From: JAUSNA01 sp964511965
Lineage (GTDB): Bacteria; Patescibacteriota; Microgenomatia; Levybacterales; GWA1-39-11
DNA length: 64,000 bases
Reading direction: 5' to 3'
Assembly (NCBI GenBank): GCA_964511965.1
Contig: CAZEGF010000022.1
Coordinates: 62,001 to 126,000, forward strand
The notes under the pieces were generated by a model that worked only from the letters and a program-made list of their open reading frames with translations, was not told the origin of the DNA and ran no database searches. Below are positions 41,233 to 49,467 of this stretch, piece after piece; position 1 is the first letter of the stretch; each line of letters starts with the position of its first letter. A program made the position numbers and the translations under genes.

Positions 41233-42165
41233 ATGTCTCCTCTAGATAAACAAATAAATATTTTTTTGGAATATCTTGAAATTGAAAAAAATGCCAGTAA
41301 GCTTACTATTCGTAATTACAGATTCTATCTTAAGCGTTTTTCTGAATGGCTAGCCTCAAATCAGCCTCAAATTACCCTCAAAAAAATCAATGTAGACGTT
41401 ATTCGTAAATATAGGATTTGGCTTTCAGATTATGTAGATGAGCGTGGTATGACATTGATGCGTGTTACTCAGAGTTATCACATTATTGCACTCCGTTCTT
41501 TTCTTCGTTTTTGTGTAAGAAATGATATTGACACTCTTTCTCCTGAAAAAATTGATTTACCCAAAGGTGAGAGTAAAAGTCTCAAATTCTTAGGACGAGA
41601 TCACCTGAGGGAGCTTATGAATGCCGTTGATGTCTCTGATGAAAAAGGGCTTCGGGATAGGGCGATACTTGAGTTACTCTTCTCTACCGGTCTTCGTGTA
41701 AGTGAATTATGTCGCTTAAATCGCGACCAAATGAATTTTAAAACACAGGAATTTGGAGTGATCGGGAAGGGTGGTCGAGCCCGGGTTGTATTTTTGTCAG
41801 ACTCTGCCATATTTTGGCTTACTAAATATTTTGAAGCACGTGAAGATAACTTTGCTCCAATTTTTATCAGATATGCAAAAGGCGTTGACCCGATAAATCA
41901 AGGCGAAAGAATGCGCCTCACTCCCCGCTCTGTTGAGCGAATCGTCGAAAAATATGTCAAAAAAGCCAAACTTCCTGTCAAAATCAGTCCGCATGGACTC
42001 CGCCACTCGTTTGCAACAGATTTGCTTTATAACGGTGCAGATCTGCGTTCTGTTCAGGAAATGCTTGGGCATAAGAATATCAGCACTACACAAATATACA
42101 CTCACGTTACAAACCCGCAGCTCAAGAATGTACATCAAAAATTTCATGGTGGGAACAAAAGATAG
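41233..42165 (+). CDS. Tyrosine recombinase, XerC/XerD type
   Basis: A 310-residue site-specific recombinase. The core-binding domain covers 1-100. The catalytic residues are R155 (STGLRVSEL), K179, H254 and R257 (HGLRHSF), H280 (LGHKNI) and Y289 (QIYTHV). TATAAT (41220-41225) is 7 nt before the ATG, so it is leaderless. Residues 40-50 are encoded by AGCCTCAAAT words that repeat the array motif upstream. It could resolve chromosome dimers or serve a mobile element. Confidence 0.93.
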   Translation: MSPLDKQINIFLEYLEIEKNASKLTIRNYRFYLKRFSEWLASNQPQITLKKINVDVIRKYRIWLSDYVDERGMTLMRVTQSYHIIALRSFLRFCVRNDIDTLSPEKIDLPKGESKSLKFLGRDHLRELMNAVDVSDEKGLRDRAILELLFSTGLRVSELCRLNRDQMNFKTQEFGVIGKGGRARVVFLSDSAIFWLTKYFEAREDNFAPIFIRYAKGVDPINQGERMRLTPRSVERIVEKYVKKAKLPVKISPHGLRHSFATDLLYNGADLRSVQEMLGHKNISTTQIYTHVTNPQLKNVHQKFHGGNKR

Positions 42166-42179
42166 GTTACAATAAATAT

Positions 42180-43424
42180 ATGGAAGAATCTCAAGAGTCA
42201 ATAATTACAGAACCAGTTACGACCCCCGAACCACAAAGGGGATTTACTAAGGCATTTGTTCCTCTAATTACATCAGCAGCACTCTTGTTTGGTGGCGTGA
42301 GTGAGGCCCATTCTGCTGGACATTCTGTGGATTCTAGTGACCAAACATCAGATCATGTACTTAATCTGTCACAACAAGAAATTTCTGAGATTCAAAAAAC
42401 AAAACTCCCTTATCATCTGACAGTTCCACAAATTGCAAATGGGGAGAATAATATAAATTCAGGATTCAATACCCAGCATTTAGGATTTGATAGTGAAAGT
42501 ATTGGCTATGCAAAGATGCCCGAATTTAAAAAGCAGATAGATTTCATAAGTGAAAATCATCAAACAGAAGTACGTTTTGGTATACCCCGGTGGGAAGTGG
42601 CAAGCTTAACCCCTGACAAAGCACACGTCCAGTGGAACGAGGATCAATTGAAGTATTTCAAGGAAGCATCAGTATACGCTCAATCGAAGGGTCTTGAGAT
42701 ATATTTTGTTGTTACGCCACCTGAAGTTCCTGACGATTTTGACTTCGATTCATATCTTAATATCACGAAAGAATACTATACGCGTATTGCCCAGGAGTTT
42801 ACAGGTGTTATCTTACAACCTGGTAATGAGTATGATATCCATAATGTTTTAAATTATGGTACATTCGATCATGAAATTACTGATGAGCAATTGAAGTTGT
42901 ATGAAAGGTGGCTTGAGGCAGCAGCTTCTGCAATCCATAAGGTTAACCCATCCATTCAGATAACCCAAAGTCTATCAGGATATCCGATGAATCCTGAGAC
43001 TATTGAAAAATGGAAAAAGATCGATGGATCAATCGGAAAATACGTAGATATTTACTCTCTAGACACTTATCCGACAAGTGTAGAAAATGCCAAAGTACTA
43101 CCCTCTTTAGTTAATACATTTAAGGATTATTTAAAAGAACAAGATAAAGATACCAGTATCGTGGTTGCTGAGCTCGGAATGCCTACTACTGAAGGTTTTT
43201 ATACTGAAAAGCAGCAAGAAGAAGTTTTGAGTACAGCAACCAATGGCTTTAAAGAAGCTCGCATAAAAGTGCTCATCTATGAGGTGCAAGATGAACCAAA
43301 TCAGAAGAAGGATAAAACTATTTTTGAGAGAATCGAGGAAAAATTTGGGATATTTAGAGGTGATGGTAGTAAAAAGCCAGCTGCAGATAGTGTCATAGAC
43401 GCCCTCAAGAAAGAAAACCCTTAA
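42180..43424 (+). CDS. Secreted glycosidase-like protein (TIM barrel)
   Basis: A 414-residue protein. A membrane or signal segment (about 28-45) is followed by a domain resembling clan GH-A glycosidases. GVILQPGNEYD would hold the acid/base Asn-Glu pair and VVAELGMPTTEG the nucleophile Glu. IYSLDTYP is typical of the seventh strand region. The substrate is unknown. TACAAT is 6 nt before the ATG, overlapping the recombinase stop region. Confidence 0.65.
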   Translation: MEESQESIITEPVTTPEPQRGFTKAFVPLITSAALLFGGVSEAHSAGHSVDSSDQTSDHVLNLSQQEISEIQKTKLPYHLTVPQIANGENNINSGFNTQHLGFDSESIGYAKMPEFKKQIDFISENHQTEVRFGIPRWEVASLTPDKAHVQWNEDQLKYFKEASVYAQSKGLEIYFVVTPPEVPDDFDFDSYLNITKEYYTRIAQEFTGVILQPGNEYDIHNVLNYGTFDHEITDEQLKLYERWLEAAASAIHKVNPSIQITQSLSGYPMNPETIEKWKKIDGSIGKYVDIYSLDTYPTSVENAKVLPSLVNTFKDYLKEQDKDTSIVVAELGMPTTEGFYTEKQQEEVLSTATNGFKEARIKVLIYEVQDEPNQKKDKTIFERIEEKFGIFRGDGSKKPAADSVIDALKKENP

Positions 43425-43450
43425 TTCATTTTAGTAGTCGTACTCCCCTA

Positions 43451-44131
43451 TTATCTTAATTTTAGAATTACTACTTCAACGTGCGGAAATTCATGATTAC
43501 CTGATAAATAATCACTTTCCAGTTGAACCCCAAATATTTGTGTTGGTATGGAACTTCTTGCACCACCAATCGAATGTGGTAAGTCTGTTAATTCTCCTGC
43601 CATTGCGGCAAGATCCCTTCTCATATTTGGCAATAAAACTTTATGATCACATTGAATTGAGTCCAAAAATACTCTTGCACCATCAGCAGGTGTCCAATTT
43701 TCAACCAGTTGCCATGCTTCTTCGTATTCTTGAAATGGTTCAGCAAACCCTCTGTTTTCCTCTACCGAATGTCCGTCAGGACTACCCGTAATATCAAGGA
43801 GAGAAAAAGAAGTTTTTGACTCATCAAGAGACACGTGAAATCTTAATTTATCAAAGACACGTCTTAAATATCCGGCTGTAAGTCCTGTTATTAGAACTGG
43901 AGCACTTTTAACAAATAAATCTTCATTACCTCTTTTAAAAGAAGGGGAACAAATATCAGTCCCTAAATTCTTTTCAGACAGAATGCGCTGATAAGCCCGA
44001 ATTGTTTCATCTGAAAGAAGATCAAAATTAAGCTGTTGAGCCCTTTTTTCGCATGCATCTATCTGTGCCCACCGGATAGCCTCTTTTTGTTCATGTGTTA
44101 ATGAAGGGTTATTTTCCCTTTCTTTTCTCAT
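43451..44131 (-). CDS. Hypothetical protein (226 aa)
   Basis: A soluble protein with a basic helical N-terminus (LTHEQKEAIRWAQIDACEKR) and a beta-containing C-terminus. No family is recognised. TATAAT is 8 nt before the ATG. Its promoter overlaps that of the divergent 44177 gene. Confidence 0.6.
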   Translation of the reverse strand: MRKERENNPSLTHEQKEAIRWAQIDACEKRAQQLNFDLLSDETIRAYQRILSEKNLGTDICSPSFKRGNEDLFVKSAPVLITGLTAGYLRRVFDKLRFHVSLDESKTSFSLLDITGSPDGHSVEENRGFAEPFQEYEEAWQLVENWTPADGARVFLDSIQCDHKVLLPNMRRDLAAMAGELTDLPHSIGGARSSIPTQIFGVQLESDYLSGNHEFPHVEVVILKLR

Positions 44132-44139
44132 AGGGCGTG

Positions 44140-44170
44140 ATTATAACAATTTTTTTAGATAATATATAAT
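44140..44170. promoter_or_regulatory. Closely spaced divergent -10 boxes (44131 and 44177 genes)
   Basis: The minus-strand TATAAT (44145-44140) and the plus-strand TATAAT (44165-44170) lie 19 bp apart, each 6-8 nt from its start codon. Neither -35 is close to consensus. Simultaneous use would be hindered. Confidence 0.55.
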
Positions 44171-44176
44171 ACGAAT

Positions 44177-44863
44177 ATGAACAATGACGTGAGAGGACTT
44201 TTGATTCAAGCTGAACAAGCCCGTGAACGTGGCGATTTTAAGAGATCATTAGAACTATTATCAAACGCAGTAACAAAAACTTTTGATGAACGAAAATACG
44301 AAAAACTAGTTGATATTACAGCTTCTGAGGCATTGGTTTACCGTCACCTTTTTGCCTCAACCGGAATAATAGATTATTTGATTCTTGCCAAGCATAGTGC
44401 TATGGCTTCTGTTGAAATTGCAAGAAAATTAAATGACCCAACTGCTCTTTGTGTATCTCTTTACAATGCCGGTAAAATTCAAGAAGACCTTCAAGAACTT
44501 GAACTGGCTTTAAAAAGTTATAAAGAAGCAATTGAGCAAAATATAGCCCGTCCTGCAATGGTTGCTGAAATGAAGACAAGGCTAGCAGTTCTGGAATTCA
44601 AACAAGGTGACTCCTCCGCAATGGATCGTTTTGAATCTGCTCTATCTGAGCTTAAGTCTTCTAACGACAAAGATAACTATGCGAAAGCAGTTTGGGAGTC
44701 TGGAGCTTATATGCATATGGCAGAAGCACTTATTGAAACTGATAAGGATAAGGCAAAACAATTTCTTTCCGAGGCAGAAAAAGTTATCGCATCAGATATG
44801 AGATTGAAGCTTAGGAAGGAACAATTAGAAAAATTGAAAACCAAACTATCCACTGTTTCCTGA
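44177..44863 (+). CDS. TPR-like helical repeat protein
   Basis: A 228-residue all-helical protein with TPR-type spacing (ALCVSLYNAGKIQEDLQELELALKSYKEAI, taken in parts) across most of its length. It probably mediates protein-protein contacts in the cytoplasm. TATAAT is 6 nt before the ATG. It ends 10 nt before the convergent CAP-domain gene. Confidence 0.72.
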   Translation: MNNDVRGLLIQAEQARERGDFKRSLELLSNAVTKTFDERKYEKLVDITASEALVYRHLFASTGIIDYLILAKHSAMASVEIARKLNDPTALCVSLYNAGKIQEDLQELELALKSYKEAIEQNIARPAMVAEMKTRLAVLEFKQGDSSAMDRFESALSELKSSNDKDNYAKAVWESGAYMHMAEALIETDKDKAKQFLSEAEKVIASDMRLKLRKEQLEKLKTKLSTVS

Positions 44864-44873
44864 ACCCTTTACA

Positions 44874-45683
44874 CTATTTCTTGTTTTTACCGAAATTAAT
44901 ATTTACAGCGCGGCCGCTAACGCCTATTCCTACATGTGTCCATGAAGGGTCCAGTTGGTTCCCATCGTGCGAACCGTCAGCCCCAAAAATGTTTCGTATA
45001 ATCCTGTCAGCGTTCATTGGTCCGGCAAGATACGCTGAATTTTCACCTAATGAGTTAAACCCTGAGAGATCAAACCCTCCGTTGTTCATATAATTTTGAA
45101 AACCAGCATGTGAATCAAGAGATCCATTTTTTGAAAAAAGATCAGCTCTACCCTGCGCGTATTCTCCAAGTTTTTGATCAAATGCTAGATTTCCTACACC
45201 ATGACTGCCTCTATATGAATTAAGAGCGTTTAGAAGTTCTTGGGGACTTGCCATATGATCATCGTTACTTATGTTACTTACTTTCCAAGTAACATCATTT
45301 ATTTTTTGTGCTGTATATTGAGATGAATTTGAACCTTGTGGAATTTCACTTTTTGTTGGGATTGGTGTAGTAACCGTTTTTTTCCGGACTGGTGTTGGAG
45401 TCGGGGTATCGGTGGGGGTAGGTGTTGGGACTGGAGTATTTGTTGGAGCTAACGTAATCTCAACGACTGGGCTTATGAGAATTGTTCTTTTCTCTACGTT
45501 TTTGATATTTACGCCCAAAACACTACCTATATTTCTTTCTTTAGCGAATAAAAATGAACCCATACCCAATGAAATAATTGAGCACGAAAAAACTATACTT
45601 GCGATGAGGAAAACGGGGAAGCGTTTTGTTCGAAGTCTTTTGGCAAGAAGTTTATAAAGTTTTTTAACTTTTGCGCCCGTCAC
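44874..45683 (-). CDS. CAP/SCP-domain surface protein
   Basis: A 269-residue protein. A basic N-terminus, one membrane helix (about 21-42) and a Pro/Thr linker (TPVPTPTPTDTPTPTP) precede a C-terminal CAP domain (about 145-265) with LLNALNSYRGSHGVGNLAFD, SHAGF and GENSAY. The GTG start at 45683 follows a promoter (TTGACC, 17 nt, TATAGT) by 11 nt. CAP proteins are secreted or anchored; the enzymatic role is uncertain. Confidence 0.85.
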   Translation of the reverse strand: MTGAKVKKLYKLLAKRLRTKRFPVFLIASIVFSCSIISLGMGSFLFAKERNIGSVLGVNIKNVEKRTILISPVVEITLAPTNTPVPTPTPTDTPTPTPVRKKTVTTPIPTKSEIPQGSNSSQYTAQKINDVTWKVSNISNDDHMASPQELLNALNSYRGSHGVGNLAFDQKLGEYAQGRADLFSKNGSLDSHAGFQNYMNNGGFDLSGFNSLGENSAYLAGPMNADRIIRNIFGADGSHDGNQLDPSWTHVGIGVSGRAVNINFGKNKK

Positions 45684-45694
45684 TGATAGCAACC

Positions 45695-45723
45695 ACTATA
45701 CAAAAAAATAAATCTTTGGTCAA
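45695..45723 (-). promoter_or_regulatory. Promoter of the CAP-domain gene
   Basis: On the minus strand: TTGACC (45723-45718), 17 nt, TATAGT (45700-45695). It places the transcript start about 4 nt before the GTG and excludes the upstream TTG start. Confidence 0.7.
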
Positions 45724-45737
45724 TGGGACTATGTCGT

Positions 45738-46787
45738 CTATTTAAGATATTTTGCGAAAAAAGCTATTGTTCTGTCCATTGCTAGAGTAAATCCTTGCGA
45801 GATGTTATGATCGGATCCCTCATATGTGTAAAGCTCTACCACTTTATTTTTGGATTTTAAAAGATCATATAATTTTTGTGAAAGGATTGGAGGAACTGTT
45901 TCATCCGCGAGTCCATGATGTAACTGGATTGGAGTAGTTATATCATCAATGTATGTAGTTGCAGATATTGCGTTCCAAAACTCATTGTCTGATGGCTCAC
46001 CGTACTTCTTAATAAAACTTTGACGGGAAGGTCTATTAGCTTGTAACTCTCGTTGCGAAGGTGTAAATGAAGGGACTGTTCTTTTGCTCCACCAATCTTC
46101 CGACATATCTTTATAAGACCCCACTACTCCACCCCATATAACTGCTGCTTTTATATCATTTGAAATAACTAGTGCTCTTAATGTTAAAAATCCTCCAAGT
46201 GAATGGCCCCACATGCCAATTTTTTCTTTGTTGACCTCCTTCATTTTTTCGACACTGGATAGTGCATTTAAAACATCTGTAATATAAGCGGGTGAAAAAT
46301 ACGCTCCTTCCGGCTTTCCTTCAGAGCTTCCATTGCCTCGATAATCTGGCTTAAAAACAACATATCCCTCAGATGCCAGATCTTCAAAATATGCCACATA
46401 ACGCTCTGTAGTTCTATATTCCTCCGGAGGAATATACCCATGGTTAAAAATTATTGCCGGATACCCACCAACGGGCATGGTAGTTGAAGGAATAGATAAC
46501 AACCCATAAATTTTAAGACCTTCTGACTTATATGAAGCGATATATTGATGATAATTTGAACCGTCAACAAGTGTCTGCTCTATTTTCAAATCACTTCCGG
46601 GATAGCTTTGATTTCTTTGATACTCTATTGAAAGTGGGAAGGTTGCATATTTGTTTTGAGGAGCTTGTTGATTGATTTTTTCTGATGTTTTTGAATTCGA
46701 ATTTGTTCTTGTAAAGTAAATTGTGAGAAGACCTATAACGATAATTAAAATCACAAAACTAAATAGTATCTTGGACGTTTTTTTCAT
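45738..46787 (-). CDS. Alpha/beta hydrolase (S9-like), membrane-anchored
   Basis: A 349-residue protein with an N-terminal membrane helix (about 7-25). The catalytic triad is Ser in GMWGHSLGGF, Asp in GLADETVPP and His in EGSDHNISQ. The fold and motif order match prolyl-oligopeptidase-like hydrolases or acyl peptidases. It probably acts outside the membrane on peptides or esters. Confidence 0.85.
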   Translation of the reverse strand: MKKTSKILFSFVILIIVIGLLTIYFTRTNSNSKTSEKINQQAPQNKYATFPLSIEYQRNQSYPGSDLKIEQTLVDGSNYHQYIASYKSEGLKIYGLLSIPSTTMPVGGYPAIIFNHGYIPPEEYRTTERYVAYFEDLASEGYVVFKPDYRGNGSSEGKPEGAYFSPAYITDVLNALSSVEKMKEVNKEKIGMWGHSLGGFLTLRALVISNDIKAAVIWGGVVGSYKDMSEDWWSKRTVPSFTPSQRELQANRPSRQSFIKKYGEPSDNEFWNAISATTYIDDITTPIQLHHGLADETVPPILSQKLYDLLKSKNKVVELYTYEGSDHNISQGFTLAMDRTIAFFAKYLK

Positions 46788-46833
46788 GAAGGACTACTAT
46801 TATATCGAATAGATTCTAATATTTCCTGAAGAA

Positions 46834-47853
46834 CTATTCTATTTTACCGAGGACAAGGGAGGCAAGAGCCATCCTTACATACATTCCATTTCGAACTTGA
46901 GTTCTTAAATACAGCGCGCGGGGATCTTTATCGACTGAAGGTTCAATTTCTCCAACTCTAGGAAGTGGATGCATAAGACCAGTATTTTCACCTGCAAATT
47001 GTTCCATCACTTCAGGGGTTACAATAAATTTATCTCTCAAATCAATATACTCTTCTTCATTTAGGTGCATCATCCTCTCTCGTTGAACCCTTGTCCAATA
47101 CCAGATGTCAGCTGTTTTTGGTATTTCATCCATTCCATTAATTTCAACTATCTCAAGACCTTTATCTCTATATCCTTGAGCTTCTTCTGCTCCGAGACGA
47201 AGTGCGTCGGGGGCCAAAAGATGAACTCTGTTTCCTGGGTACAGTGCAAGACCTTTTAATAGCGAATGAATGGTTCTTCCATTTAGAATATCTCCACCTG
47301 CGACAACAGATAGATTATCAAGTCGTCCCGTATGTTCTTTAATTGTATATAGGTCTAGAAGTGCTTGAGTGGGATGTTCTCCAATTCCATCTCCTGCATT
47401 AATTATCGGAACATGTTCTGCTGCGGCTGCGGCTCTTTTTGCCGCTCCAACTTCTGGATGTCTCAGAATTATCATGTCACTATACGATTCATAGGTTCTA
47501 ATGGTGTCCTCAAAAGATTCTCCTTTAGCAACACTTGAGTAGTGAATCGGATCTCCTTCTACAACCGCTTCCCCATGAAGTTGCTTTAATGCTGCTTCAA
47601 AAGAACCACGTGTTCTCGAAGATGGTTCATAAAAAAGTAGATATGAAATTGTTCCAGCCAAAATGTCTGAAGGTTCTGCGTTAAGAGCAATCCTTTTCAT
47701 TTCCGGAACAAAGCTAAAGAGATGGTCAAGTGAATTTGGATCGAGTTGATCAAAAGATAAAATATCCTGTCCTTTAAAGGACCCTTCTATTTTTGGAGGA
47801 ACAGATGACGATTCAGGACCGTGATGAGATTGTCCTTCTGCCAAGACTGCCAT
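46834..47853 (-). CDS. pyrB: Aspartate carbamoyltransferase catalytic subunit
   Basis: A 339-residue enzyme making carbamoyl aspartate in pyrimidine synthesis. The carbamoyl-phosphate loop is PSSRTRGSFE, with GEHPTQALLDLYT and LMHPLPRV downstream. No regulatory pyrI or other pyr gene is near, so the rest of the pathway, if present, lies elsewhere. The ATG is 7 nt after the -10 box. Confidence 0.93.
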   Translation of the reverse strand: MAVLAEGQSHHGPESSSVPPKIEGSFKGQDILSFDQLDPNSLDHLFSFVPEMKRIALNAEPSDILAGTISYLLFYEPSSRTRGSFEAALKQLHGEAVVEGDPIHYSSVAKGESFEDTIRTYESYSDMIILRHPEVGAAKRAAAAAEHVPIINAGDGIGEHPTQALLDLYTIKEHTGRLDNLSVVAGGDILNGRTIHSLLKGLALYPGNRVHLLAPDALRLGAEEAQGYRDKGLEIVEINGMDEIPKTADIWYWTRVQRERMMHLNEEEYIDLRDKFIVTPEVMEQFAGENTGLMHPLPRVGEIEPSVDKDPRALYLRTQVRNGMYVRMALASLVLGKIE

Positions 47854-47860
47854 TAAAAAG

Positions 47861-47890
47861 ATTGTAGACTTATTTCAAAGAGAGTGTCAA
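47861..47890 (-). promoter_or_regulatory. pyrB promoter
   Basis: On the minus strand: TTGACA (47890-47885), 18 nt, TACAAT (47866-47861), then 7 nt to the ATG. The predicted transcript is leaderless, leaving no room for a PyrR-type or attenuator leader. Confidence 0.8.
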
Positions 47891-48720
47891 GAGGATTTTT
47901 GCGATGCTTTTACAAGATTTTCAAAAAGATAATAGAGATTGAGAGGCCCTACTCCACCCGGACTTGGTGTATAATATAAGCCGTTACTTTTAGCTTCAAA
48001 TTCGTCAAAATCGCCTATTAATTTACCATTCTCCCGGTGTAAACCTATTCCTATAAGGATACAATTTTTTTTGAGGTTTTTGTAAGGTACATCAATTGCT
48101 TTTCCGGTTGCAAAAATAATGATGTCAGCTTTTTCAAATAGATTGTTACGGTCTGACGTTTGGCTATCCATAACCATAGTTTTGATCCCTAATTTTAATA
48201 GTCCTTGAATGACTGGATTTCCAGCTGTTTCACCCTTCCCAATCACCAAAATAGATTGATTTGACAACCAAATCGGTATTTCCAGGACATTTAGCAGTCT
48301 AGCTGCTTGATTGATAAGGTGTTTGACTGCTAACCAAACAGGGACTTCGTATAATGAGTCATTTCTAAATCCATCGATATCTTTCTCTTTTGATATACTT
48401 TGTATAATTCTTTCTGTATCAATATATGTCGGAAATGGTCGTTGGACTATGAGTCCATGGATTAAAGGATCTTCATTCAATTTTGAAATAGCCGCTAGTA
48501 CGTCGTTGGTATTTGTTAATCGTAAATTTACAAGTTTGGTTGTTATATCAAGCTTTTTTGCAAGTTTGATTTTTTGACCAACATACGCCTCCCATGTTTC
48601 TTCGGGTCCTAACGTAACGATTGCGATACAAGGAACAATCCCCTGCACTTTGAGATTTTCAATTTTAAATTTGAGATTTACAAGAAGTTCTTCTTGAATT
48701 TTTTTTCCATCTATTTTCAT
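47887..48720 (-). CDS. folD: Methylenetetrahydrofolate dehydrogenase/cyclohydrolase
   Basis: A 277-residue bifunctional enzyme of one-carbon metabolism. YVGQK holds the catalytic lysine. QRPFPTYID, KDIDGF and TPSPGGVGPL are family blocks. The nucleotide-binding loop reads VIGKGETAGNP rather than the usual GRSxxVGxP, so cofactor preference or activity may be altered. TATAAT ends 6 nt before the ATG. Confidence 0.92.
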   Translation of the reverse strand: MKIDGKKIQEELLVNLKFKIENLKVQGIVPCIAIVTLGPEETWEAYVGQKIKLAKKLDITTKLVNLRLTNTNDVLAAISKLNEDPLIHGLIVQRPFPTYIDTERIIQSISKEKDIDGFRNDSLYEVPVWLAVKHLINQAARLLNVLEIPIWLSNQSILVIGKGETAGNPVIQGLLKLGIKTMVMDSQTSDRNNLFEKADIIIFATGKAIDVPYKNLKKNCILIGIGLHRENGKLIGDFDEFEAKSNGLYYTPSPGGVGPLNLYYLFENLVKASQKSS

Positions 48721-48734
48721 ATTTATATTATATC

Positions 48735-48775
48735 CTGACTATTAACTATTAACTAATAACTACTAACTTCTAATT
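48735..48775. repeat. Word tract upstream of folD
   Basis: GACTATTAACTATTAACTAATAACTACTAACTTC words lie just upstream of the folD promoter, in the same family as 26575-26616. Confidence 0.6.
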
Positions 48776-48784
48776 TTGGACTTT

Positions 48785-48814
48785 GGCCCCTCCACCCTCT
48801 CGGGTTTTGGGGCC
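48785..48814. other. GC-rich hairpin after the 57-aa gene
   Basis: GGCCCC (48785-48790) pairs with GGGGCC (48809-48814), with inner ACCC/GGGT and a TCTC loop. It lies about 26 nt after the stop of the minus-strand gene. No U tract follows, so it is only terminator-like. Its GGCC ends echo the terminators at 2549-2573 and 3460-3480. Confidence 0.55.
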
Positions 48815-48839
48815 ATGCTGTTGAACTTACCGGATGCGG

Positions 48840-49013
48840 TTACTTTCCTTTCTCCTGGTGGGACTTCCTGATGGAAAACTTCCCGAGAACAAGTCCAGGG
48901 AGAAATTCGACAACGATGGTCGTTTCCTTCCAATCCTCATCAGTGAGTTCTGAGAACTCACTGTGCGCCTCCTCTACGAGGACTTTGACTGCATTCTTAA
49001 CTGCGTTTGCCAT
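48840..49013 (-). CDS. Small hypothetical protein of the second GC-rich island (57 aa)
   Basis: A helical N-terminus (NAVKNAVKVLVEEAHSEF), an acidic middle and a basic tail. It is not recognised. The ATG at 49013 is 6 nt after AAAGGA; an ATG two codons upstream would abut that SD. Codon use is GC-richer than in folD or the 49468 gene. It lies downstream of the 49074 gene across a perfect hairpin. Confidence 0.6.
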   Translation of the reverse strand: MANAVKNAVKVLVEEAHSEFSELTDEDWKETTIVVEFLPGLVLGKFSIRKSHQEKGK

Positions 49014-49037
49014 AGCCATTCCTTTCTGGACCTTGTA

Positions 49038-49054
49038 GTCGAGTTGGACTCGAC
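49038..49054. other. Perfect 7-bp hairpin between the two island genes
   Basis: GTCGAGT (49038-49044), loop TGG, ACTCGAC (49048-49054). It lies just upstream of the SD of the 57-aa gene on the minus strand and could influence processing or translation. Confidence 0.6.
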
Positions 49055-49073
49055 GTGTTCGTTATCAATTGGT

Positions 49074-49286
49074 TCATTCGAATTGTCTCAGGGCGGTGCC
49101 CATAAGCCATAATCCCAATGAAAAACCAAGCATAATTAATGGGAAGATCCATATACTCAGTTCAACACCCTCAAGGATGAAAACGAAGAGTACAAAAAGA
49201 TCAGCCCACAAAATAGCAGTTGAAAGCTTCATAAGTCCCCATCCGAGGATGAGTATTATGAACTTCAGATTACTCTGACTCTCCAC
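49074..49286 (-). CDS. Small two-helix membrane protein of the second island (70 aa)
   Basis: Two to three hydrophobic segments (KFIILILGWGLMKL, LWADLFVLFVFIL, IWIFPLIMLGFSLGLWLM) make it an integral membrane protein. The GTG at 49286 is chosen because GAGG stands 6 nt before it; a longer TTG-started frame has no SD. TATAAT on the minus strand at 49398-49393 gives a leader of about 100 nt. Not recognised. Confidence 0.5.
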   Translation of the reverse strand: MESQSNLKFIILILGWGLMKLSTAILWADLFVLFVFILEGVELSIWIFPLIMLGFSLGLWLMGTALRQFE

Positions 49287-49430
49287 AGGTATCCTCGCAG
49301 GTGAGCTTCGTTTCAACGCAAAACAATCCGTAACATTGCACAAGTTCGCGCAAGTACAAATTGTACCGTATCCGTTTTCAACGAGCGGGATGATTATACT
49401 ACTTTTTGGGGTCAATTAATAGACTATAGG

Positions 49431-49459
49431 TTGACATTAACTTGATTTAGCCCTATAAT
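49431..49459 (+). promoter_or_regulatory. Consensus promoter of the 49468 gene
   Basis: TTGACA (49431-49436), 17 nt, TATAAT (49454-49459): a perfect consensus on both boxes. The ATG is 8 nt further, so the mRNA is leaderless or nearly so. Confidence 0.88.
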
Positions 49460-49467
49460 ATGCACTT

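Noticed and set aside
32714..44863. UGA recoded as glycine or tryptophan, as in some CPR groups
   Set aside because: Several intact genes end at TGA exactly at family-expected lengths or before the next gene (32716, 36657, 44861), so UGA is a stop here.
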